In this document: positions 29,923-40,412 of the stretch, in pieces
How positions within the stretch are numbered: the stretch's first letter is position 1
How the letters are laid out: each line of letters begins with the position of its first letter
Source of the DNA: Eunapius fragilis
Taxonomy: Eukaryota > Porifera > Demospongiae > Spongillida > Spongillidae
Assembly (NCBI GenBank): GCA_963681505.1
Contig: OY811974.1
Location: 2,496,511-2,560,510, forward strand
Direction: 5' to 3'
DNA: 64,000 nt
Notes under the pieces: generated by a model
The model's database searches: none
What the model was told of the DNA's origin: nothing
The model's input: only the letters and a program-made list of their open reading frames with translations
Program-made: the position numbers and the translations under genes

Positions 29923-31913
29923 TTCTGATGTGAAGGACAACTACCCCCCGACATCATGTTGGGGAAACCTCCAGGGGTAACTACTTCGGGATGGAACAAG
30001 GAGAAACAAGCAGCTGTATGATCATGAGATAGAATGGAGATAGGGTGTGCTTGCATTGTCCTGCTGTGCTCCAGGGGCATTCTAAGAAGCTTCATGCCTG
30101 TTGGAGAGGGCCATATATAGAGGTCAAAAAGTGCATGCCCAACAAGAGCTGCTACCAGTCTGTGTTTGACTGCTCCTCATGTCGCTCCTGTGTGAGCTAT
30201 AAACCATAATGTATCCATTTTATCTTATATACAGCTACATGAGCATATTGGGTGTATTACCATGACATTTCTCTGGTAAACATGACCATTCGTTTAGTAA
30301 AAGTTTGTTTAATAAATGGGGGTTGATCATGAGATTAGGGCAGCCATCCCCCTGCCTACCTGTACAGGGTGGGCCTGCCAGGCAGTAACTGGTATGATTA
30401 ATGCAGCACCACTTTTGTGGTCCCACATGTATCTGCTTGTGATTCAACTTTTTCAGGCATTGTATTGTTCTTTGGGTGTGAAGCTTACACGGGAGATACA
30501 GCCGGGTATAGATTCAAGCTGTTCAACCTGCATGAGTCTTTTAAAGAGATAACAGCCTCAGTTTTCTGTCTGTGTGCAATTTAAACGAGATGACCTAGCT
30601 CAATGTGTGTACATCGTAAAGGTACAAAACACTTAATTAGTCTCATAAAAACTGCAAGCAACGCTATGGATCTTACACGTAGGGTACCATTTTAAAGTAA
30701 TATGATAACCCAGGGCCTCGGGGATTCTAAATCATGTAGATCCCTCAGTTTCAGTGTTTAACCTATATGTATAAATGATTTGAATCACTGCAATTGAATC
30801 AAGTTACATGCAATTCTGTTCAGTACAAAGGGGTCTGATGTACTCATGTATTGTAAGTGCGAGCAGAGCTGTGCACTAGGCTGCCTACTAGATGAGGAGC
30901 GTTATTAGCTGCTGCAGCATGGAGCTGAAATCAGCATGGATGCATTAGGGGGGACAGTCATCAAAGTGACTCACTGCATCAAGTTTAACAAAGTAGGTAG
31001 ATGGTATGTGTCATAATATATCACGTGTTGTAACATAGATACAGTATGGAATTCTTCACACCTGTTTTATGGAAAGGAGAGTTTGGTGGGCTAATTTGGG
31101 GAAACCATATTGAACGATATAGACTGTCCTCTTCTGACGCTGACCAATAGCTTCTACTTGTACCACCTTCTACCCTGTTTCCATTTGTCACCAGTGCAGC
31201 AGCTCCTGCACCGTGAAAGAACAGTCCAATGGACAGCTTTTTTTTTTTTAAACATGATTGTAGCAATGACCTGTGTGCCTACAGTATGTACTGGATGTCC
31301 AATGATTAATGTGGTTAATTATTCTATTCTCATTATACGACAACAAAAGTATACGCGCGTGCGCTGTAAAAAAAATTAATTAAAAAAAAAAAACAAAGGA
31401 TGACAAGAGTTCTCCTGGGTAAAAGAAGCATGTCCAGAGGTACATAGTCGTGCATGTAGCTGCACTCATCCTGATGACAGAGCTAAAGACAGGAAGCTGG
31501 CCAGGCTGCACGTTGATGGTACAAGGTATAGCAAGGTACAGTTATGATCAATGTGAAGCAATCAGCATCGGTGATCGACAAAGAGGTAGGCACCAGTTAG
31601 CGTATTATTGTTTGTTACTTCCCCGTAGTTTTAGGTTCGACGTTTAAGGTAAGCAGTGTAGAACCAGGCCTACTTATTGAATTGAGCATAATCAACAGGA
31701 TAGCGTATGGACGGAAACAACACCCAGCACACAGACTGTACGTTACCATGTATGCCTTTTGTCTCTCGAAAAGAAAAGGTAAGAGAACCTGTGCCTCTTT
31801 GCCACTGTTTTATATCTTGATTCCTTTTAGTAGCTTTAATTGGAACCTCGTGCTACCTTCTCCATTTGCAAGAGTTCTTTGGATGATTCGTTGAATGGAA
31901 CTACGTGCAGTCT

Positions 31914-31918
31914 ATGTA
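31914..31918. repeat. Target-site duplication ATGTA (left)
   Basis: The 5 bp ATGTA just left of the LTR are repeated at 36361-36365 just right of the other LTR, showing that this is one intact insertion. Confidence 0.9.
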
Positions 31919-32039
31919 TGTAGTATCTAACTATATGTGTGTGTGTATAGATATACTTGTATGCGCATGCGCATGATTCAGATGACGCTCTTTCGTGCTA
32001 GTCATGGCGTCGTTGTGAGAGTCTCTTAAAAACGTAACA
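31919..32039 (+). repeat. 5' LTR of Ty3/gypsy element (121 bp)
   Basis: Begins TG and ends CA. It is identical to the 3' LTR except for one extra GT in a short GT run. It is unusually short for an LTR. The primer-binding site follows after one base: TGGCGACAAGGG from 32041, starting with the TGG that pairs with a tRNA CCA end. Confidence 0.93.
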
Positions 32040-32066
32040 GTGGCGACAAGGGTGTACAACTGCAAA

Positions 32067-33071
32067 ATGGAGTCTTCACGCGGCGTAAAACCTTTTGACC
32101 CGACGTTAGAGCAGATTGATGACTATAAAGAACGATTTGACTATTTTTGCATTGCCCATGGTATAGCCGAAGCGAAACAAAAGGCGCTATTCCTCACAAG
32201 GATCGGGCAGACGATGCATTTGAAGCTAAAGACCGGGGTGAGCCCAAAGAAACTTTCTGACCTCTCCCTTGACGAGATAGTGGTCCAACTGAAAAGTCAG
32301 ACCAGTGCTCAAACGGTTGAAATAGCAGAGCGATATCGTTTCTTTAAGCGGCTTCAAAAAGACGGCGAAGGTGTAGTGGAGTACATGTCTCAGCTGCGCA
32401 GCTTGGCGAAGACCTGTAAGTTTGAGGCATATTTGGATACCGCGCTGAGAGATCAATTTGTCTGTGGTCTGAAGGACCAACGCATTCAACAGGAGCTGCT
32501 ATGCATATGTGATTTGACGCTAACAAAGGCCTTGGACAAGAGTCGTTCAATGGAAGTTGTCCTTAAAGAGACACAGAGTATACGGGAGCTAGAAAAGCCG
32601 ACAGCAGAAGATCAACCTGAGGATGCAGCCGCCCATAGAGTGTTCACCTCCAAGAAGAACAGCTGTTACAGATGTGGGGGGGTGGGCCACTCGGCATCTT
32701 CTTGCTTCCATAAGGATAAAACTTGCAACTCCTGTGGAAAACTGGGTCACTTATCCCGAGTGTGTAGGGGCAAGTTGTCAGCAGGACATCACAAGGGAGA
32801 TACCCATCACCCAACTCGAAAAGCACATTTAGTGGAACCAGATGAGGACCTCAGTGACTGCCGAAGCAGTGATGAGGAGACACCAGTATGTGTGCATAAG
32901 GTTGCCAATAGGAATAGATATCCCAAGCTAACTGCTAAATTGGACATCCATGGGAGTGTAGTGAAATTCGAGGTCGATACAGGAGCAGAAGTATCTACAA
33001 TTCCAGCAAAAACGTACAGACAAAGGCTGAAGCAAATTACCCTGCAACCAACGTCAGTAGTGCTTCGTTAA
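32067..33071 (+). CDS. Gag and aspartic protease of the Ty3/gypsy element
   Basis: Starts at ATG 32067 (MESSRGVKPFDPT), just downstream of the primer-binding site; 334 codons to the TAA at 33069. The gag part forms the particle and binds RNA. Two CCHC zinc knuckles of the form C-x2-C-x4-H-x4-C lie at residues 200-213 (CYRCGGVGHSASSC, 32664-32705) and from residue 220 (CNSCGKLGHLSRVC, 32724-32765). The protease active site FEVDTGAEVSTI has its Asp codon at 32976. Related elements read straight from protease into reverse transcriptase, and the frame here is the same on both sides of the TAA. The stop is therefore probably a nonsense change rather than a designed gag-pol boundary. Programmed readthrough is the alternative. 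Confidence 0.88.
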   Translation: MESSRGVKPFDPTLEQIDDYKERFDYFCIAHGIAEAKQKALFLTRIGQTMHLKLKTGVSPKKLSDLSLDEIVVQLKSQTSAQTVEIAERYRFFKRLQKDGEGVVEYMSQLRSLAKTCKFEAYLDTALRDQFVCGLKDQRIQQELLCICDLTLTKALDKSRSMEVVLKETQSIRELEKPTAEDQPEDAAAHRVFTSKKNSCYRCGGVGHSASSCFHKDKTCNSCGKLGHLSRVCRGKLSAGHHKGDTHHPTRKAHLVEPDEDLSDCRSSDEETPVCVHKVANRNRYPKLTAKLDIHGSVVKFEVDTGAEVSTIPAKTYRQRLKQITLQPTSVVLR

Positions 33072-35606
33072 TACGATGGAACCATCCTTCCTACCTTGGG
33101 GGAGTTGAGAGCAAATGTTTCGATGAAAAACCAGTCAGCAGAAGGTTGTTTCATCGTTGTGGAGAATGCAGACAAGCAACTTCCTTTGCTGGGCCGTGAT
33201 TTGCTGTGTAAGCTTCGTTTGGACTGGTCTAAAATGCTGAGGAGCAATACTGCAGATGATCCCAGGATACACGCCATCCACAGTGTAAACTTGCTGAACG
33301 AGTTCCCAGATGTGATGGATGGAAAGTTGGGATTACTTAAGGGGACCAAGGCTGAAATTCAGCTGAAAGAGAGTACAGTGCCGGTGTTTTGCAAGTATAG
33401 ACCAGTGCCTTTCGCATTAAGGGAGCAAGTGGAAGAGATGATAAGGCAACAAGTCAAGGAAGGAGAACTGGAGCCAGTGGAGCGGAGCGACTGGGCAGCC
33501 CCGATTGTCATTGCAAAGAAGAAGGATGGCAATATTCGAATATGTGCGGATTTCAAAATGACTATTAATCCACATCTCTGCTCTAAGACTTTTCCCTTAC
33601 CTACTGTCGATGAAATGTTTTCCACCTTAGCAGGAGGGGAATCTTTCTCAAAGATTGATCTGGCTCGTGCATATAAACAGATGGAGGTGCTTGAAAGTCA
33701 TAGACCATTTCTCACGATCAACACACATTTGGGTCTGTTTCGCTACTGCCGGTTACCTTTTGGAGTAGCTACAGCTCCTGCCATGTGGCAGAAGGCAATG
33801 GCAGTAGTGTTGCAAGGATGCAAGAAGGTTGTCTACTACATTGACGATATACTAGTGACCGGAAAAACAAGGCAGCAACATGAACAGAATTTGCGAGCGG
33901 TCTTTCAACGTCTTCAGCAGTATGGGTTACGCATGAATCTGCCAAAGTGTCGATTTTTCCAAGACTCACTGGAATTTCTGGGCCACATCATCTCATCAAA
34001 GGGAATTAGGCCAACCAAGGAGAGAGTAGAAGGAATCCAGAATGCTGCCATCCCGCAAAACAAGTCAGAATTAAAGTCCTTTTTGGGGTTGATGACATAT
34101 AATGCAAGATTCTTGCCAGCATTAGCTAGTGTGCTTCACCCTTTATACCAATTGCTCAAGAAGGATGAAAAATGGGCATGGACTTCTAGTCATGAGAAAT
34201 CCTTTCAAGAAGCTAAGAGGTTGGTGTGTGAGGTTGTTACTTTAGTCCATTACGATGTTGACAAACCTGTAAGGGTATACTGTGACGCTTCGTCATATGG
34301 TGTTGGGGCTTGTTTAATGCATGTTATTGGAGGTCAAGAAAAACCGATTGCTTACGCTTCTAGAACATTGTCACAAGCAGAAATGAAGTATGCTCAAATA
34401 GAACGGGAAGCCTTGGCCATTATTTTTGCTGTAAAAAAATTCCATCAGTATGTATATGGCAGAGAGTTTGTGTTGGTTACAGACCATAAACCATTGTGCA
34501 CCATTTTTGGGCATGATAAAGGTATTCCAACACTAGCCACAGCACGAATGCAGAGATGGGCAATAATATTGGGGGCATATCAATATAAAATTGAGTATAT
34601 CCCAGGGGCAGAAAATGTGTGTGCTGACTGCATGTCACGGTTACCAGATCAAACGAAGTTAGCCAAGGGCACTGACATCTTAGCTATAGATATATCTTCT
34701 TTACCAGTTACTGCTACGGATATTTCTAAGGGCACGAGAAAGGACAAAGATTTGTCAATGGTACTCCAATTTGTTCGACATGGTAAATGGCCTTCGTCTT
34801 TAGCAGAAAGTTACAAACCGTATCACAGGAGACAGACTGAGTTGAGCTGTCAAGATGATTGTTTGCTGTGGGGTCAACGGGTGATTATACCCACATCTTT
34901 GCGCCATAAACTGCTTGAAGAATTACATCAAGGTCATGTGGGTATCAGCAGAATGAAAGCACTAGCAAGGAGCTATATTTGGTGGCCTGAGCTAGACAAA
35001 GATATCGAAGACTTGGCTGCTTCTTGTGATCAATGCAAAAGGGTAGCATCGATGCCTGAGTTGGCACCACGTCACCCTTGGCAGTATCCAAGTGCACCAT
35101 GGGACCGTGTTCATGTGGACTTCGGGGAATGGAATAAGAAACAGTTTTTGGTGATGGTAGATGCTTATAGCAAATGGCCTGAAGTTAGAGCCATGTCTTC
35201 AACGACTGCTCAGCATACCACTGAAGTGATGCAGGACATTTTTGCTACACATGGATTGCCTCGAATCCTGGTCTCCGACAATGGTCCACAATTTACATCA
35301 AAAGAATTCTCTGAGTACTTGGCACATAATGGTGTCCTTCACAGACGGTCTGCTCCTTATCATCCAGCTACAAACGGACTAGCCGAGAACATGGTTAAGA
35401 ACGTCAAACAGTGGCTGTCAAAGCAGAGATGTGAAGTACGGGTTGGAGTTGCCTTGTCTGAATTTTTGCGTACATACCGCAATGTCCCTCATTCAACCAC
35501 TGGGAGATCACCTGCTCAAATTCTATTTGGACGTGCTCTTCGTACCCGACTATCCCTTGTCCTACCTTGTATGAGCGAGAGGGTAAAAGAACAGTTACAA
35601 CCATAG
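33072..35606 (+). pseudogene. Reverse transcriptase, RNase H and integrase of the Ty3/gypsy element
   Basis: Open from the codon after the TAA at 33069-33071 to the TAG at 35604-35606. Reverse transcriptase has FPLPTVDEMF, FSKIDLARAYKQ, LPFGVATAPA and the catalytic YIDD (33837-33848). RNase H has YCDASSYGVGACL (Asp codon at 34284) and VTDHKPL. Integrase has an HH-CC zinc-binding region (HQGHVGISRMK to CDQCKR) and a DDE core: Asp at 35118, Asp at 35277 (SDNGPQF) and Glu at 35385, with 35 residues between the last two. Every catalytic residue I can place is present. The product would lack its own start after the upstream stop and lose the integrase C-terminus at the TAG, so I treat it as disabled in this copy. 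Confidence 0.85.
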
Positions 35607-36215
35607 GAAGAACTACCCGTACCACGAGTGTTTAGTCAAGGCGCATGTGTGTGGATCAGAGATTTTAGACCAAATGCTCCCTGAATGTTAATGCCGGGTA
35701 CTGTGCTGTCATCAGTGGGTCCATTGCACTATACAGTCAGCACCCAAGGTGGCTTCCAGAGAAAAGCACATATTGATCATTTACAGAGGCGTTCCGAATC
35801 ACCGCTACCATCAGACTTCATGGATGTATCGCAGGAGAATGAAGAGGTGATAGAACAGTTAGATCCAGGCATATCAAGGAAGCAGCTTGCACCATTGCAA
35901 GGAAAGACTTGGACAAGGCCCCAATTGGAGAAAGATGCAGCATGCTCTCAGACTGAGACAGAAATTATTCACAAGGCAGCAAAACTGGAAATGGCAGATG
36001 TTAGAACAGCCAATACCCCGGGATCAGATACCATGCTGTCTGATCCAGGTCAACAGCCATGCACCAACATAGGGAAGACTGCTGAGCAGCCCAGTGGCGT
36101 GGATAGGTCAGAAACTGGTACCATGGGCACAACTCAAGACAGCCATATGCCACCCCCTAGGAGACACTCTACTAGGCCATCAAAACCTCCACGACGTCTC
36201 ATTGAAGAGCTCTGA
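35607..36215 (+). pseudogene. Integrase C-terminal tail of the Ty3/gypsy element (after the stop)
   Basis: Same frame as the upstream pol. It begins with codons typical of the GPY/F-like end of Ty3 integrases (VWIRDFRPNAP), meets a TGA at 35682-35684, then continues with LPGTV-like, SSVGPLHYTV and RKAHIDHLQRR. After that comes a low-complexity polar tail ending at TGA 36213-36215. The strong match on both sides of each stop shows that TAG 35604 and TGA 35682 interrupt what was one protein. Confidence 0.8.
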
Positions 36216-36227
36216 ATGTCTGAACTT

Positions 36228-36240
36228 AGGGGGGAGGAAA
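36228..36240 (+). promoter_or_regulatory. Polypurine tract of the LTR element
   Basis: AGGGGGGAGGAAA, immediately before the 3' LTR (one base apart). This is the standard position for priming plus-strand DNA synthesis. Confidence 0.85.
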
Positions 36241-36241
36241 C

Positions 36242-36360
36242 TGTAGTATCTAACTATATGTGTGTGTATAGATATACTTGTATGCGCATGCGCATGATTC
36301 AGATGACGCTCTTTCGTGCTAGTCATGGCGTCGTTGTGAGAGTCTCTTAAAAACGTAACA
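36242..36360 (+). repeat. 3' LTR of Ty3/gypsy element (119 bp)
   Basis: Begins TG, ends CA, followed by the ATGTA target duplication. Differs from the 5' LTR only by one GT unit fewer. Since the two LTRs are made identical at insertion, this places the insertion as very recent. Confidence 0.93.
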
Positions 36361-38896
36361 ATGTACATGTACAGTTGTATGCTTTTTTTGAAAAAGGATT
36401 ACATTTGAACAAAAAATTTTACTAGTGTAGAAGCCAGGATAACCATCCGCATGGGGACTGGACACATATTTGATACTAACTCTGGTACACATATGGCATC
36501 GCATGTTTGGTGTGGACTGAGCTCCACATATTTGGCGCAAACATAAAACATATTTCGTCCATTGAATGAAACTCCAGATTCGGCTACTTATATATTTTGT
36601 GCCAACGTATATATATATGGCACATTACTTGATCAAATTTTATGGAGGTTCATTATCTGATGTATGTGTAAGGCTTCACATGCAGGTCTGTGCATGCCTT
36701 GTTAACACCTGGTGTGCACGCTGGTGGAATTAATTACGTTGCTATTTGAGTTACATATACCTGGTGGCTGTGAACGCGCGAGCAGTATCACTCGTATAGC
36801 CTGCGCCGTTGTCGCCGTTATCTGCGACGTGCACTTGACCAATTACTACCGCAACTCTTTTTTCATTGTAAATGCACAGGGTATATATACCCAAACATAC
36901 ACCCATGCCCTTCACCCCACGACTCTATAGTATCAATGTGAAGTTCTTGTACTCATTCAAGTGACCACTGTGACCCTTAACTCCAGTTCAATCGGCATTG
37001 ACGAGTTCACACGTCTGAATGGGAAGCCGGTCTTCCACAGTGGCTAAAATGTAACGTAGGTAAAAGTAATGTATTTTAATGACTGCAATCATTTTCTATA
37101 ATACCTGCACTGATGCGCATCATGCACTTGTTTGAATTTGCATGTGTCGAAAATACATGCATGTGAATCCGACAAGTCCGAAACTCAAAGTGTTCTTTCA
37201 GAACAACCCAGACAGCCTGCAAGTTTCCCAAGGCGTATCTTTGGCGTTACTTTTCAATGATTCTTTGCCCTCAGACTAGGAATGTATATCGGATATTGCA
37301 ATGATGTATGTAATATTTTAACAACACTGAGTTACAACGTTGTTCATCATACTAGCGCTTCGCGCCGGAGCTTCCCCCCTGGTTGGGACTAACAACTTAT
37401 TCAATACAACGCCTACCTTTAGTATCCAGCTGTTGCTGAAATACTTTGTATTCACCCCATCCATTGAACGTGTATGTCTTGCCATCCAAGGTGGTGAAAT
37501 GTGGATCTCCATTATTTTTTCAAGTTTCATATTCTAATAGACACCATGTCAACTACTAATTCTTTCTTATGCACTGGAAATTAGTCTATCCATAAAGGAG
37601 TTACAGTGGTGCGAATTTTTCATTATGCGTGCAGCTAGTTTTATTGTGTATGCATCAACTTTGATGCTCCATTCTGTAATATGCACTATGTTCCTTTTTG
37701 TTACCTCGAAGAGTATTTAGTAAGCCGCTTTTGAAATTGCCCGCAACTACATGCAACACTTTCATCAGTGTACCTGCGAAATTGACAACCCTACAAGCAG
37801 TTACAGGAACCATAAGCTGATAAACGTAATTACTGCGGCGTTCCTAACTTCCTATTCACAATTGTTGCGCATATATTGTGTTATGCCCTCTACACGTGGG
37901 GAGAGGGAGGGGTGGGACAAGAAAGTGAGAGGATGGTGGAAACAAAGGAAGCTCGTTACGCATAGGGACAGAGGCATACCACCTACATAAGGGAAACGAC
38001 TACATCCAGGGACTTATTTCTGCATGACGAGAGGAAGAAGAAGGGGAAGAGAACGACTACCAAGGTGGAAAATTAAACTGCACAAGAAATGGGCACGAGC
38101 TTATATTTGTTCTCGATAAAAGCGCGTATTTTGCGATATGCAACCTATGTGAAACTCATGTGTTCAGCTCCGATTCTCATTTGTCCCTCCTGACGCAAGT
38201 CACGTTTTTTAATCCATGAGTACATTCAGTACACTGCATCACAATAGAGAGAAAGAGGCTACATTACTTCATCTGTGGACCTCGCGCCCGCGTGGTAAAA
38301 ATAGGCAAATGTAGTGAAGGATCTTTGCATAAAGAGTTATCGGAGGAAGAGTTCCATGCACTGATAGTTCTATATTCATTAATGAACATATGCATGCAAC
38401 TCACGCGTCGATCTCAGTTCTGCACTTGAAATGGCCGGCGGCTGTATTTGAACTGATTGGAAACATGCGTGCATTCCAGTAAATAGACTGAATTTGCATG
38501 CATGGCAGGTAAAAATTTTACTTCCTGTGCCAACAGTTAATAAGAGAACAGCATAACGCGTGCGTATTATGAGTGGTTTCAAAGTTACAATCATATACAT
38601 TTGTCCCCTAAATGAGAACAAACAAATATTAGTCTCGTACCCAGACCCTCTAACCGGATGCCGATTTCTAATCTAAAAAGTTATATTAGTCTTCTCATGA
38701 TCAGCACTGTTGTACGTTGTGCGTTAACTGATATATCATAAGTAGATAGCAAATTGATTTCGAATAACTTTGCATGTAAATTCATTCAGTATTCTTATAT
38801 TCACACTTGAAAAATATAAACTATGAACAAAGTTGTAGAGATGTACGATGATCAATGAACGCTATGAATGCTATATATATCACGCAGTATGGATAT
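36361..38896. other. Intergenic region below gene B
   Basis: About 2.5 kb downstream of the gene B stop codon. It contains one orphan exon fragment (37423-37514) and blocks related to other parts of the window: about 37090-37255 matches the gene B intron at 40585-40745; 37560-37670 matches 21935-22030; 37715-38703 matches 24331-26770. No complete gene is seen. I found no canonical AATAAA close to the gene B stop. Confidence 0.6.
37423..37514 (-). pseudogene. Orphan VWD exon fragment
   Basis: 92 bp matching the gene B VWD exon (42623-42714) with only two differences by eye, and the gene A exon (from about 3981) slightly less well. It encodes the [16 protein letters not shown] part on the minus strand. 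It has no splice sites at the homologous places and no neighbouring module exons. Its left neighbour (37090-37255) matches gene B intron sequence at 40585-40745, so this is the scar of a third gene copy with an internal deletion, not a random insertion. Confidence 0.85.
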
Positions 38897-40412
38897 TTAT
38901 AATTTAGTGACATTGCTGTCGGAAGTAACAACTACACTGGCCGTAGATATTACTTCATTGATGGCAAGTCTGGGCTTGACTTCATTGCCAGCGCTAGTAG
39001 TACCGGGAGGATCTTCGTGGAGAACATAAACGTTGGTGATATCGCCATGGTATTCCATTTGAGCGGTCGAAGTGGCAACCACATTGTCAATTACAATGTT
39101 TTCTGATTTTTTCATAACCATTTCGTCTCCCAGGGCTACATCGTACTTGCGGCGACGGTTTCTGCATGCACGCAAGTAGGAATGCAGTTTGATTTTAAAA
39201 TAGTTTTAAAAACAATACATGCATGTTTTACCTGCAGCATAAAATGGACAGTAGAGCCAGAACTGCAACAGTAATTACAGCAGCGGCCACACCACCGATA
39301 ACGATCCCAGCTATTGCCGCTCCGCTCAGTTCTTGAGGCTCGGAGTACGGTCCCACACTCACTACCTTAAAGCCACCCGCACTCAGGATACCACTTCTCT
39401 CCTAATGTGGGGATGCGAAGAAGAGATAGAAAGAAGGGGGGAAAAATACTTACCACTTTTTACTACCACGACTCTGCCTATAATAAAAAAGAACTTACTG
39501 TGAGTACTTGTGTGATCAACGTTGCACTTAGCACAGCGTTGGATGACTGCACTTGCAAAGTGATGACGAGACCGGCAGGGCTGTCTGCTTTGCTCCTGAT
39601 CGTTACCTTGTACTGAGCATTCGACGCTTGTCTATATGGTCACGAAAGCATTGGCACATGCGAATAAACGAATATCGCACTCTTCAAGGATGTACATACC
39701 TTGAACACCTGTTACCGGCACAATAATCGGTGAAGATACCTTCGACAATATTGACGAATCTGGTTTGGTCGCTATCGGTGAACTGCATGTATGTGTAAGA
39801 TTAATACCCGACAGCAAAAACATGCACTGCGAAGTCTGGCCATACCTGAGCTACTTTGTAATTGGCAAGTGTAACCACAACTCTATTTAGCGTATTAGAG
39901 AAAACTGTGGAATTAAATTTTTATTAATTATCCAATGCACCACAACAACAATACATTCTCAAATCAATGCATACGGCTTGATAGCATGCACACTCATAAA
40001 TCAAAGCACATTCAAGACGAAATTTGGAAAATTGGGCGATGTAATGGGTAATACAGTTTTACGCTAAGGCATAGCTCCCAAACTATATATAACAGCAAGG
40101 CAAAATCACCTGTACAAGATTTCATATCCATAGCATTAAGTATTGCCCCAGCTTCACATGAACAGATTGAATTTCCATTTACGTTAGTACAGATATGAGA
40201 GCAGCCACCGTTGTTGATTGCACATTCGTTGGTGATGGCTATGGAATGTTGATTTTTTTAAATGAACAGTTCGATCGTTTTAAACTTACAGGTGCATGTT
40301 TTGCCATCGGTTTTCAGGTAGTTTCCAGAAGTGCAATTACACGTGTAGTTTCCAGCAGTGTTAGTACATAGTTGCGAGCAGCCTCCATTACTGGTAGCAC
40401 ATTCATTTATAT
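38897..40412 (-). CDS. Gene B tail: two EGFs, SEA-like domain, transmembrane helix, cytoplasmic tail (7 exons)
   Basis: EGF exons 40290-40412 and 40110-40238 ([30 protein letters not shown]). Then three small exons, 39846-39904 (59 nt), 39700-39782 (83 nt) and 39499-39631 (133 nt), encode a compact region with [27 protein letters not shown] and [20 protein letters not shown]. This resembles a juxtamembrane SEA fold; I do not see the usual GSxxx cleavage site. Exon 39232-39401 ends with [20 protein letters not shown] then LALLSILCC, one clear membrane helix with a glycine-rich start. The last exon (38897-39161) gives a basic stop-transfer (RNRRRKY) and a tail ending SNVTKL, which fits a class I PDZ-binding C-terminus (x-T-x-L). 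Two tail tyrosines (MEYHG, NVYVLH) could be phosphorylated. No kinase or death domain. Confidence 0.85.

Larger units (their letters stand above)
31919..36360 (+). mobile_element. Ty3/gypsy LTR retrotransposon, structurally complete but with three in-frame stops
   Basis: 4442 bp between and including the LTRs. One reading frame runs from the gag start at 32067 to 36215, interrupted only by TAA (33069-33071), TAG (35604-35606) and TGA (35682-35684). No frameshift is needed. Order: gag with two zinc knuckles, protease, reverse transcriptase, RNase H, integrase, C-terminal tail, polypurine tract. Integrase after RNase H is the Ty3/gypsy order. The near-identical LTRs and intact ATGTA target duplication indicate a recent insertion. 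It lies between gene A and gene B in the opposite orientation to both. Confidence 0.93.
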
